Source: an uncultured Blastococcus sp. (lineage in GTDB: Bacteria > Actinomycetota > Actinomycetes > Mycobacteriales > Geodermatophilaceae). Taken from it: DNA of 51,721 nucleotides. Shown one piece after another: positions 9,017 to 17,012 of this stretch. Location of the stretch: contig CADCTN010000230.1 in assembly GCA_902805535.1 (NCBI GenBank), positions 1-51,721 on the forward strand, in the 5' to 3' direction. How positions within the stretch are numbered: the first letter of the stretch is position 1; every line of letters begins with the position of its first letter. Below the pieces are notes generated by a model that worked only from the letters and a program-made list of their open reading frames with translations, was not told the DNA's origin and did not search any database. Both the position numbers and the translations under genes were made by a program.

Positions 9017-10509
9017 GCGGGCGCCTGTACGGGGTCGGGCTCGGCCCCGGCGACCCGGAACTGGTCACGGTCAAGGCCGCCCGGTTGATCGGCGCGGCCG
9101 ACGTGGTCGCGTTCCACGCCGCGCGGCACGGACGGTCGGTCGCGCGCGGAGTGGCCGAGCCCTACCTCCGCGAGGGCCAGATCGAGGAGCTGCTCGTCTA
9201 CCCGGTCACCACCGAGGCCACCGACCACCCGGGCGGCTACCAGGGCGCCATCGACGAGTTCTACGAATCCGCGGCCGCGCGGCTCGCCGCCCACCTGGAC
9301 GCCGGCCGCGACGTCGTCGTGCTGGCCGAGGGCGACCCGTTCTTCTACGGCTCCTACATGCACATGCACAAGCGGCTCGCGCACCGCTACCCCACCGAGG
9401 TCGTGCCCGGTGTGACCAGCGTGAGCGGCGCCGCGGCGGCGGTCGGCCGGCCACTGGTCGAGCGGGACGAGGTGCTCACGATCCTCCCCGGCACCCTCGG
9501 TGCCGACGCGCTGGCCCGGCGGCTGTCGGCCACCGACTCCGCCGCGGTGCTGAAGCTGGGCCGCACCTTCCCGGAGGTCCGCGACGCCTTCGACCGCGCA
9601 GGGGTGCTCGACCGCGCCCTCTACGTCGAGCGGGCCACGACCGACCGGCAGCGCACGATGCCGCTGGCCGACGTCGACCCGGCGAGCGTTCCGTACTTCT
9701 CCCTCGCGCTGCTGCCCAGCCCGCTGACCTCCCCCGCTGCGCCCGTCCACCGCCCGGCGGCCGGCGACGGCCACGGCGGCGAGGTCGCCGTCGTCGGGCT
9801 CGGCCCCGGCTCGCGCAGCTGGACCACGCCGGAGGCGGCCGACGCCCTCGCCGCGGCCGACGTGCTCGTCGGCTACGGGCCCTACCTGGACCGGGTGCCG
9901 CCGAACCCCCGGCAGGAGCGCCATCCCAGCGACAACCGGGTCGAGGCCGAGCGCGCCGCGCACGCCCTGCGGCTGGCGGGGTCCGGACGGCGCGTCGCGG
10001 TGGTCTCCAGCGGTGATCCGGGCGTCTTCGCGATGGCCGCCGCGGTGCTGGAGGTCGCCGCCCGGCCGGAGTTCGCCCACGTCCGCGTCCGCGTCGTACC
10101 GGGCCTGACCGCCGCCCAGGCCGTGGCCGCCCGCGTCGGGGCCCCCCTCGGCCACGACTTCTGCGTGCTGTCGCTGTCCGACGTCCTCAAGCCGTGGGAC
10201 GTCGTCGTCGACCGGCTCCGGCACGCCTGCGCCGCCGACCTGGTCATCGCGATCTACAACCCCCGCTCGAAGCACCGCCCGCACCAGCTGGGCGAGGCGC
10301 GGAAGGTGCTGCTCGAGAACCGCTCCCCGGACACGGTCGTCGTCGTCGGCCGGGACGTCGGGGGCCCCGAGGAGCGCCTCACGGTCACCACGCTGGGCGA
10401 GCTGGACCCGACGACCGTCGACATGCGCTGCCTGCTGCTCGTCGGCTCGTCGCAGACCCGGGTCGGCCCGGCCGGCGCGGTGTGGACCCCGCGCACCTAC
10501 CCCGGCTGA
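9013..10509 (+). CDS. cobIJ: Fused precorrin-2 C20- and precorrin-3B C17-methyltransferase CobIJ
   Basis: A 498-residue fusion of two SAM-dependent tetrapyrrole methylases. The N-terminal half (CobI) begins [18 protein letters not shown] and has the GDPFFYGSY loop. The second half (CobJ) begins near residue 258 with [17 protein letters not shown] and carries [11 protein letters not shown] and AIYNPRS. The halves act on either side of the CobG step, so the fusion may pass intermediates along. The fusion is usual in actinobacteria. The gene overlaps convergent cobK by 13 bases at the 3' ends. Confidence 0.95.
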   Translation: MSGRLYGVGLGPGDPELVTVKAARLIGAADVVAFHAARHGRSVARGVAEPYLREGQIEELLVYPVTTEATDHPGGYQGAIDEFYESAAARLAAHLDAGRDVVVLAEGDPFFYGSYMHMHKRLAHRYPTEVVPGVTSVSGAAAAVGRPLVERDEVLTILPGTLGADALARRLSATDSAAVLKLGRTFPEVRDAFDRAGVLDRALYVERATTDRQRTMPLADVDPASVPYFSLALLPSPLTSPAAPVHRPAAGDGHGGEVAVVGLGPGSRSWTTPEAADALAAADVLVGYGPYLDRVPPNPRQERHPSDNRVEAERAAHALRLAGSGRRVAVVSSGDPGVFAMAAAVLEVAARPEFAHVRVRVVPGLTAAQAVAARVGAPLGHDFCVLSLSDVLKPWDVVVDRLRHACAADLVIAIYNPRSKHRPHQLGEARKVLLENRSPDTVVVVGRDVGGPEERLTVTTLGELDPTTVDMRCLLLVGSSQTRVGPAGAVWTPRTYPG

Positions 10510-11234
10510 GCCCGCACCCAGGCCAGCGCCTCGTCGACGGTGCCGACCACGGCCAGCCCGGCCGGCAGCGGAGGGCGTCGGACCAGCACGACCGGAAGGC
10601 CGAGCTCCCGGGCGGCGGTGAGCTTGGCGGCCGTCATGGCTCCGCCGCTGTCCTTGGTGACGAGGACCTCCACCCCGTGCTGCCGCATCACCGCCAGCTC
10701 CTCCTCTACGGTGAAAGGTCCGCGCGCCAGCACCACCGTGGTCCGCCCGGGCAGCGGCGGGGCCGGTGGGTCCACCGACCGGACCAGGCACCGGGCGGTC
10801 AGCCCGGCGAACGCCGCGAGCCCCTGCCGCCCGGTGGTCAGGAAGACCGAGCCGAAGCCGGCGACGGCGTCCGCGGCCCCGGCGAGGGAGTCGACCCAGC
10901 GCCAGTCGTCCCCCGGGCCGGGTGCCCACCCGGGCCGCTGGAGGCGAAGCAGCGGCGTGCCGGTGTGCTCGGCGGCGGCCGCCGCGGAAGCCGTCATCGT
11001 GGCCGCGAACGGATGGGTGGCGTCGACGGCGGCGGCGACCGGGGTCGCCCCGAGCCAGGCGGCCAGGCCCGCGGCGCCCCCGAAGCCGCCGACGCGCACC
11101 TCGCCCGGCGGCAGCACCGGATCGGCGATCCGGCCGGCCAGCGTGCTCAGCACCTCGACGTCCTCGGCCACCAGGGCCTCGGCCAGTCGCCGCGCCTCCC
11201 CCGTCCCACCGAGGATCAGCACCTTTCCGGTCAC
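10497..11234 (-). CDS. cobK: Precorrin-6A reductase CobK
   Basis: A 245-residue NAD(P)H-dependent reductase that reduces precorrin-6A to 6B. The N-terminal nucleotide-binding stretch VLILGGTGEARRLAEAL and the C-terminal VTKDSGGAMTAAKL are typical, and the length is normal. The GTG start at 11234 lies only 26 bases from the divergent cbiD start, so the two promoters must overlap. The 3' end overlaps cobIJ on the other strand. Confidence 0.93.
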   Translation of the reverse strand: MTGKVLILGGTGEARRLAEALVAEDVEVLSTLAGRIADPVLPPGEVRVGGFGGAAGLAAWLGATPVAAAVDATHPFAATMTASAAAAAEHTGTPLLRLQRPGWAPGPGDDWRWVDSLAGAADAVAGFGSVFLTTGRQGLAAFAGLTARCLVRSVDPPAPPLPGRTTVVLARGPFTVEEELAVMRQHGVEVLVTKDSGGAMTAAKLTAARELGLPVVLVRRPPLPAGLAVVGTVDEALAWVRAQPG

Positions 11235-11249
11235 CCGTCACCCCCAGGC

Positions 11250-11264
11250 ATGCTGAGGAGGTGA
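11250..11264 (+). CDS. Possible 4-codon leader ORF before cbiD
   Basis: ATG CTG AGG AGG TGA spans 11250-11264, and its TGA overlaps the cbiD GTG (11261-11263). The only SD-like sequence, AGGAGG, lies inside the mini-ORF and abuts the GTG, too close for normal use. Either cbiD initiates by termination-reinitiation or leaderless, or the overlap is chance. Confidence 0.2.
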   Translation: MLRR

Positions 11265-12352
11265 CCACAGCGAGCAGGGAGCGCGGCACCGGGCTGCGCT
11301 ACGGCTGGACGACGGGCGCCTGCGCGACCGCGGCCACCACCGCCGCCTACACCGCGCTGCTGACCGGCGAGTTCCCCGACCCGGTCGCGATCGACCTGCC
11401 GAACGACAAGCACCCGTCGTTCGCCCTGGCGACCGAGCTCCTCGAGGACGGCGCCGCGAGCGCGGGCCTGGTCAAGGACGCCGGCGACGATCCCGACGTC
11501 ACGCACGGCGCGCTGGTCTCGGCCCGTGTGACGCACGGCGAGCCCGGCAGCGGCGTCATGTTCCGAGCCGGCCCTGGGGTCGGCACGGTCACCAAGCCGG
11601 GCCTGCCCCTGCCGGTCGGCGAGCCCGCGATCAACCCGATGCCGCGGCAGTTCGTGCGGGAGCACGTCGCCGCCGTCGCCGCCCGGCACGGTGGAACCGG
11701 CGACGTCGTCGTCGAGATCTCGGTGGAGCACGGCGAGGAGCTCGCCCGGAAGACCTGGAACCCGCGGCTGGGCATCCTCGGCGGGCTGTCGATCCTCGGC
11801 ACGACGGGCGTCGTCGTCCCGTACTCGTGCTCGTCCTGGATCGACTCCATCCGCCGCGGGATCGACGTCGCGCGCGCGGCGGGTCACCGGCACGTCGCCG
11901 GATGCACCGGCTCGACCAGCGAGCGGGTGGCGGCCGAGCTGTACGGCCTGCCGGAGGATGCGCTGCTGGACATGGGCGATTTCGCCGGGGCGGTCCTCAA
12001 GTACCTCCGCCGCCACCCGGTGCCGCGACTGACGATCGCCGGCGGCATCGGGAAGCTGGCGAAGCTCGCCGACGGCCACCTGGATCTGCACTCGGCCCGC
12101 TCCCGGGTGTCCCCCGACGCCCTGGCCGCGCTGGTGCGCCAGGCCGGCGGTCCGCCGGAACTGGTCGAGGGGGTGCGCGCGGCCAACACCGCCCTCGATG
12201 CTCTCCAGCAGTGCCAGGCGGCCGGGCTCCCACTCGGTGACCTCGTCGCCACCGGCGCCCGGCACACCGCCCTGGGCGTGCTCCGTGACTCCCAGGTCGA
12301 GGTGGACGTCGTGGTGATCGACCGCGGGGGCACGATCGTGGGCCGCAGCTAG
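11261..12352 (+). CDS. cbiD: Cobalt-precorrin-5B (C1)-methyltransferase CbiD
   Basis: A 363-residue CbiD-family protein. LRYGWTTGACATAAT starts near residue 12, the family's usual beginning, and later GGLSILGTTGVVVPYS and GCTGSTSE regions fit. In the anaerobic pathway CbiD methylates C1 with loss of acetaldehyde; here, in an otherwise oxygen-dependent cluster, it presumably does the job of CobF on a metal-free intermediate. The GTG at 11261 is chosen because no other start lies before the conserved region. The SD AGGAGG touches the start codon, an odd spacing. The stop overlaps the cobM stop on the opposite strand. Confidence 0.92.
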   Translation: MTTASRERGTGLRYGWTTGACATAATTAAYTALLTGEFPDPVAIDLPNDKHPSFALATELLEDGAASAGLVKDAGDDPDVTHGALVSARVTHGEPGSGVMFRAGPGVGTVTKPGLPLPVGEPAINPMPRQFVREHVAAVAARHGGTGDVVVEISVEHGEELARKTWNPRLGILGGLSILGTTGVVVPYSCSSWIDSIRRGIDVARAAGHRHVAGCTGSTSERVAAELYGLPEDALLDMGDFAGAVLKYLRRHPVPRLTIAGGIGKLAKLADGHLDLHSARSRVSPDALAALVRQAGGPPELVEGVRAANTALDALQQCQAAGLPLGDLVATGARHTALGVLRDSQVEVDVVVIDRGGTIVGRS

Positions 12353-13092
12353 GAGCGGCATCGCGACGTCGAGTACAGGTGGCTGTCGGGGAACTGCCCG
12401 GCCGTCAGGACCGCGCCGACGATGACGATCGCCGTCCGCCGCACCCCGGCAGCTTCCACCTGCCCGGCGATGTCGGCCAGCGTGCCGCGCAGGACCAGTT
12501 CGTCCTCCCGGCTGGCACGGGCGACGACGGCCACCGGGCAGTCCGCGCCGTAGTTCGGCACCAGCTCGGGCACGAGCTCGGCGATCCGCTGCACGGCCAG
12601 GTGCAGCACGAGCGTCGCCTTCGACGCTCCGAGGGTGGCCAGGTCCTCCCCCGGCGGCATCGGTGTGGACCGGGCCGAGGTGCGGGTCAGGATCACCGTC
12701 TGCCCCACCCCGGGAACGGTCAGCTCGCGCTTGAGCGAGGCTGCGGCCGCGGCGAACGCGGGCACGCCCGGGACGACCTCGTAGGGCACGTCGAGGGCGT
12801 CCAGCCGGCGCATCTGCTCGGCCATCGCGCTGTAGACCGACGGGTCACCGGAGTGCAGCCGGGCGACGTCGAGCCCCGCCCGGTGGGCACCGACGAGTTC
12901 GGCGGTGATCTGGTCGAGGTCGAGGTCGGCGGTGTCGACCAGCCGGGCACCCGCCGGCGCGGTCTCCAGCAGCTCGCGAGGCACCAGGGCGCCGGCGTAG
13001 AGGCAGACCGGCGCGGTGGCGATGATGCGGGCAGCCCGGATGGTGACGAGATCCGGGGCGCCGGGGCCGGCTCCGATGAAGTGCACGGTCAT
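12349..13092 (-). CDS. cobM: Precorrin-4 C11-methyltransferase CobM
   Basis: A 247-residue SAM-dependent methylase that methylates C11 of precorrin-4. VHFIGAGPGAPDLVTIRAAR at the N-terminus and LHSGDPSVYSAM near 80 are the SAM and substrate loops. The start is the ATG at 13092, four bases after the cobL stop; an open extension further upstream overlaps cobL and is discarded. It is cotranscribed with cobL and convergent with cbiD. Confidence 0.94.
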   Translation of the reverse strand: MTVHFIGAGPGAPDLVTIRAARIIATAPVCLYAGALVPRELLETAPAGARLVDTADLDLDQITAELVGAHRAGLDVARLHSGDPSVYSAMAEQMRRLDALDVPYEVVPGVPAFAAAAASLKRELTVPGVGQTVILTRTSARSTPMPPGEDLATLGASKATLVLHLAVQRIAELVPELVPNYGADCPVAVVARASREDELVLRGTLADIAGQVEAAGVRRTAIVIVGAVLTAGQFPDSHLYSTSRCRS

Positions 13093-13096
13093 GGCG

Positions 13097-14326
13097 TCAC
13101 CGAACCACGGACCAGATCGTGACCGGCATCGACGGCTTCCAGCCGGTGAAGCCCCCCACGGGTTCCGCTCGCTGGACACCGAGACGCACGAGGTCGCCAC
13201 CGACCCGGGAGTGCCAGCCGGCGAGGACCGCCTCGCTCTCGACGGTGACCGCGTTGACCACGAGGCGACTCCCGACCGGTAGCGCCGCCCAGCAGACCTC
13301 GAGCAGCGACGGCGTGGTGGCCCCGCCCCCGACGAAGATCGCGTCGGGGGCGGGCAGGCCGGTCAGCGCGCCGGGGGCTCGTCCCTCGACGACCCGAAGG
13401 CCCGGCACCCCGAGACGGGCGGCGTTCTGCTCGATGCGGCGGGCGCGATCAGGCTGCGACTCGACCGCGATCGCCCGGCACGACGGGTGGGCCCGCATCC
13501 ATTCGATGCCGATCGAACCGGCGCCCGCGCCGACGTCCCACAGCAGCTGCCCGGGCAGGGGCACCAGACGGGCCAGCGTGACGGCACGGACCTCGCGCTT
13601 GGTCAGCTGGCCGTCGTCGTCGAACGCGGCGTCGGGCAGCCCCGGCACGGTCGGGAACGGCACGGTGCCGGGATCGGCCACGGCCTCCACGGCGGTCACG
13701 ACCAGCGGATCGACCACCCCGTGCGGCCAGTCCGCGGCCGGTCCGGTGACCGCCCGCTCCGCCGGTCCGCCCAGCTGGGCGAGTGCGGTCACCCTGCTCG
13801 AGCCGTAGCCGTGGCGGGTCAGCAGTTCCGCGACCTCGGCCGGCGCGGCGCCGTCGGAACCCAGCACGAGCAGCCTCCGCCCCGGTGTCACGTGCGGCGT
13901 GAGCAGGTCCAGCGACCGGCCGACGACGGAGACGACGGTGGTCTCCTCGACCGCCCAGCCCAGCCGCGCGCAGGCCAGGGAGACCGAGGAGGGATGCGGG
14001 ATGACGTCGACCGAGCCCGGTCCGTGCAGCCGCACCAGAGAGGACCCGACCCCGGACAGCATGGGGTCACCGCTGGCCAGCACCACGACCCGGCGACCGG
14101 GATGCGCGTCGCCCAGCATCGCCAGCGCGGGGCCCATGGGCGACGGCCAGGGAACCCGCTCGCCCCCGACGTCGTCGGGAACCAGGGCCAGTTGGCGGGC
14201 ACTTCCGCGCAGCACCTCCGACAGCCTGATCGCGCCCTGCGCGGCGGGTGACAGGCCGTTCCAGCCGTCGGCCCCGACGCCCACGACCGTCACGGGTGCC
14301 CGGTCGTCCCGCTCGTCTGCACGCAC
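13097..14326 (-). CDS. cobL: Precorrin-6Y C5,15-methyltransferase (decarboxylating) CobL
   Basis: A 409-residue CbiE-CbiT fusion. The N-terminal half ([19 protein letters not shown], then [12 protein letters not shown]) is the tetrapyrrole methylase that acts at C5. The C-terminal half from about 240 is a Rossmann methyltransferase ([18 protein letters not shown]) that methylates C15 and decarboxylates the C12 acetate. The start is GTG 14326; GTG 14293 is in frame and equally close to the family start. It is divergent from cobD with 54 bases between. Confidence 0.93.
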   Translation of the reverse strand: MRADERDDRAPVTVVGVGADGWNGLSPAAQGAIRLSEVLRGSARQLALVPDDVGGERVPWPSPMGPALAMLGDAHPGRRVVVLASGDPMLSGVGSSLVRLHGPGSVDVIPHPSSVSLACARLGWAVEETTVVSVVGRSLDLLTPHVTPGRRLLVLGSDGAAPAEVAELLTRHGYGSSRVTALAQLGGPAERAVTGPAADWPHGVVDPLVVTAVEAVADPGTVPFPTVPGLPDAAFDDDGQLTKREVRAVTLARLVPLPGQLLWDVGAGAGSIGIEWMRAHPSCRAIAVESQPDRARRIEQNAARLGVPGLRVVEGRAPGALTGLPAPDAIFVGGGATTPSLLEVCWAALPVGSRLVVNAVTVESEAVLAGWHSRVGGDLVRLGVQRAEPVGGFTGWKPSMPVTIWSVVR

Positions 14327-14380
14327 GTCGGGCGATCCTAGGCACCCGGCCCCGCGCACCGCTTGACACGATGAGCGGCG

Positions 14381-15325
14381 ATGGACACCCCTTTCGCGGC
14401 CGGCCTCGTCCTCGGCGCCGCCGCCGACCTGCTGCTGGCCGATCCGCGTCGCGGCCATCCCGTGGCCGGTTTCGGCGCCGTGGCCGCCGCAGTCGAGCGG
14501 CGGGTGTGGAGGGACTCACGGGCCGCCGGTGCCTCCTACGCGGCAGGGCTGGTCGGCGCCGCGTCGGGGCTGGGCGTGCTGCTGGACCGCGGTACCCGGC
14601 GACGCCCTGCTGTGCGACTGCTCACGACCGCGGCGACGACCTGGACGGTCATCGGCGGCACCTCCCTGGGCCGGGCCGCCGACCGCATGCACGCCGCGCT
14701 GGCCACCGGCGACGTCCCTGCCGGCCGGGCGGCCCTGCCGGCGCTGGCCGGTCGCGACCCCAGCACCCTCGGGCCGGAGGAGCTGGCAAGGGCCGCGGTC
14801 GAGTCGGTCGCGGAGAACACGTCCGACGCGGCCGTCGCACCGCTGTTCTGGGGGGCGGTCGCCGGACTGCCGGGGCTGCTGGGCTACCGCGCGGTGAACA
14901 CGCTGGACGCGATGGTCGGCCACCGCTCCCCCCGCTACGAGCGCTTCGGCTGGGCCGCGGCGCGGCTGGACGACCTCGCCAACTGGCTGCCCGCCCGGCT
15001 CACCGCCGCACTGACCGTCGCCTGCGCGCGACCCGTCGGCGGCTCCGCGGCCGGGGCGCTGCGGACCTGGCTGCGGGACGGCGCCGCCCACCCCAGTCCC
15101 AACGCGGGCAGGTGCGAAGCCGCCATGGCCGGTGCGCTCGGGATCCGGCTGGGCGGGCGCAACGTCTACGGCTCCCGCGTGGAGATCCGCCCGATCCTCG
15201 GCGACGGCCGGCCACCGGCGACCGCGGACATCCGTTCGGCCGTGCGCCTGTCGCGCGCGGTCTGGGGAGCCGCCGCGCTCCTGCTGGCGGCCACCCGGCT
15301 GGCCCGGCCCGGCGGGCGGTCATGA
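14381..15325 (+). CDS. cobD: Adenosylcobinamide-phosphate synthase CobD/CbiB
   Basis: A 314-residue integral membrane protein that attaches (R)-1-amino-2-propanol phosphate to adenosylcobyric acid. [12 protein letters not shown] near residue 20 and the [18 protein letters not shown] and [13 protein letters not shown] motifs are CbiB hallmarks; hydrophobic segments occur at both ends and in the middle. The ATG at 14381 lacks a clear SD. The stop overlaps cobQ (ATGA). In this nomenclature CobD is the synthase, not the Thr-P decarboxylase, which is CobC below. Confidence 0.93.
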   Translation: MDTPFAAGLVLGAAADLLLADPRRGHPVAGFGAVAAAVERRVWRDSRAAGASYAAGLVGAASGLGVLLDRGTRRRPAVRLLTTAATTWTVIGGTSLGRAADRMHAALATGDVPAGRAALPALAGRDPSTLGPEELARAAVESVAENTSDAAVAPLFWGAVAGLPGLLGYRAVNTLDAMVGHRSPRYERFGWAAARLDDLANWLPARLTAALTVACARPVGGSAAGALRTWLRDGAAHPSPNAGRCEAAMAGALGIRLGGRNVYGSRVEIRPILGDGRPPATADIRSAVRLSRAVWGAAALLLAATRLARPGGRS

Positions 15326-16815
15326 GCGGGGCGCTGCTGGTCGCGGGCACCACCTCGGACGCCGGGAAGTCGATCGTCACCGCCGGCATCTGCCGGTGGC
15401 TGGCCCGGGAGGGCGTCTCGGTCGCCCCCTTCAAGGCGCAGAACATGAGCAACAACTCCATGGTCACCGTCGACGGCGCCGAGATCGGCCGGGCGCAGGT
15501 GATGCAGGCCGCCGCCGCGCGGGTCGAACCCGAGGCGGCGATGAACCCGGTCCTGCTCAAGCCCGGCGGGGAGAACTCCAGCCAGGTCGTCGTCCTGGGC
15601 CGGCCGGTGGCGGAGGTGACCGCGCTGTCCTACCGGCCCATGAAGGCCGCGCTGCTCGAGCAGGTCCTGGCCTGCCTGGCCGATCTGCGGTCCCGCTTCG
15701 ACGTCGTCATCTGCGAAGGCGCCGGCTCGCCCACCGAGATCAACCTGCGCGCCGACGACATCGCCAACATGGGGCTGGCGACGTCGGCGGACCTGCCCGT
15801 GCTGGTGGTCGGTGACATCGACCGGGGCGGGCTCTTCCCCGCGCTCTACGGCACGGTCGCGCTCATGCCGCCCGCCGACCAGCGGCTGGTCGCCGGCTTC
15901 CTGGTCAACAAGTTCCGCGGCGACGTGCGCCTGCTGGAGCCGGGCCTGGTCGAGCTGGCCCGGCTCACCGGCCGCCCGACGCTCGGCGTGCTGCCGTGGC
16001 TCGGCGGCCTCGCGCTGGACGTCGAGGACTCCCTCGGCGTTCCCGCGCGGGACGGCAGCGCGGCGGCACCGCACGGCGAGGACGTCCTGCGGGTCACGGT
16101 CGCACGGTTGCCCCGCCTGTCGAACTTCACCGACGTCGACGCGCTGGCCGCCGAGCCCGGTGTGCTCGTCCGGTACGCCACCCGCGCGGAGGAACTGGCC
16201 GACGCCGACCTGGTCGTCCTCCCCGGCACACGGGCCACGGTGGCGGACCTGGCCTGGCTCCGGGAGACCGGCCTCGCCGAGGCCGTCGGCCGGCACGCCG
16301 CGGCCGGCCGGCCGGTGCTCGGCGTCTGCGGCGGGCACCAGATGCTGGCTCGCACCATCACCGACGACGTGGAGTCGGGAGCCGGCACCGTCCCCGGGCT
16401 CGGCCTGCTGCCCACCGACGTCCGGTTCGCCCGCGAGAAGACCCTCGGCCGTCCGCTCGGCACCGCCCTGGGGCACCCGGTGCGCGGGTACGAGATCCAC
16501 CACGGCGTCGTCGCCGTCGACGACTCGGCCGAGCCGTTCCTCGACGGCGCCCGGGCCGGGTCGGTCTTCGGCACCACGTGGCACGGGGCCCTGGAGAACG
16601 ACGCGTTCCGCCGCGCCTTCCTCGCCGAGGTGGCCGGGCTCGCCGGACGCAGGTTCCTCGCCGCCCCGGACACCGACTTCGCCGCCGTCCGGGAGACACG
16701 GTTGGACCGCCTCGGCGACCTCGTCGCCGAGCACGCCGACACCGACGCGCTCTGGCGGCTGATCGAGGCGGGCCCGCCGGCGGGCCTGCCCCTGCTGCCA
16801 CCGGGGTCGGGGTGA
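15322..16815 (+). CDS. cobQ: Cobyric acid synthase CobQ
   Basis: A 497-residue ATP- and glutamine-dependent amidotransferase that amidates the b, d, e and g side chains. The N-terminal dethiobiotin-synthetase-like domain has GTTSDAGKS near 9-17 and [10 protein letters not shown]. The C-terminal class I glutaminase has its nucleophile in GVCGGHQM (about residue 335) and its histidine in YEIHHG (about 391). It is translationally coupled to cobD and is the last gene before the second riboswitch. Confidence 0.95.
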   Translation: MSGALLVAGTTSDAGKSIVTAGICRWLAREGVSVAPFKAQNMSNNSMVTVDGAEIGRAQVMQAAAARVEPEAAMNPVLLKPGGENSSQVVVLGRPVAEVTALSYRPMKAALLEQVLACLADLRSRFDVVICEGAGSPTEINLRADDIANMGLATSADLPVLVVGDIDRGGLFPALYGTVALMPPADQRLVAGFLVNKFRGDVRLLEPGLVELARLTGRPTLGVLPWLGGLALDVEDSLGVPARDGSAAAPHGEDVLRVTVARLPRLSNFTDVDALAAEPGVLVRYATRAEELADADLVVLPGTRATVADLAWLRETGLAEAVGRHAAAGRPVLGVCGGHQMLARTITDDVESGAGTVPGLGLLPTDVRFAREKTLGRPLGTALGHPVRGYEIHHGVVAVDDSAEPFLDGARAGSVFGTTWHGALENDAFRRAFLAEVAGLAGRRFLAAPDTDFAAVRETRLDRLGDLVAEHADTDALWRLIEAGPPAGLPLLPPGSG

Positions 16816-16844
16816 CGGCGGGCGGGCCGGCGTGATGTCATAGC

Positions 16845-16990
16845 CGCGCCACACGCGACGGCAGTGGAGGAAGCCCGGTGAGATTCCGGCGCGGTCCCGC
16901 CACTGTGAGCCGGCTCTGCCGGTGAGTCAGGAACTCCAGCCGTCGTCCCTGCCACCTCCGGGCGTGGACACCCGGGGAGAGGACGCGTGT
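16845..16990 (+). promoter_or_regulatory. Cobalamin riboswitch in the leader of the chelatase/transport operon
   Basis: The core is GGAAGCCCGGTG (16869-16880), GCGGTCCCGCCACTGTGA (16891-16908) and B12-box-like GTGAGTCAGGAACTCC (16922-16937). Downstream, CCGGG (16957-16961) and CCCGG (16970-16974) can pair across eight bases next to the purine-rich GGGGAGAGGA, which looks like an expression platform that can hide a ribosome site. It heads the ten-gene operon to 26306. Confidence 0.9.
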
Positions 16991-16991
16991 T

Positions 16992-17012
16992 ATGCACGGA
17001 TCCCCCGCGTGA
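16992..17012 (+). CDS. Candidate 6-codon upstream ORF in the riboswitch leader
   Basis: ATG at 16992 is preceded by GAGGA (16979-16983) with an ideal eight-base spacer and encodes MHGSPA, then TGA at 17010-17012. The TGA overlaps the GTG (17009-17011) of the chelatase gene as GTGA, the same junction used between many genes here. The chelatase GTG itself has no well-placed SD. Termination-reinitiation is inferred, not shown. Confidence 0.4.
   Translation: MHGSPA

Noticed and set aside
16922-17008. An N-terminal extension of the ChlI/ChlD fusion starting inside the riboswitch
   Set aside because: It would translate conserved riboswitch core sequence, lacks a suitable SD, and adds residues not seen before the TYPFGAVVG start of the family.
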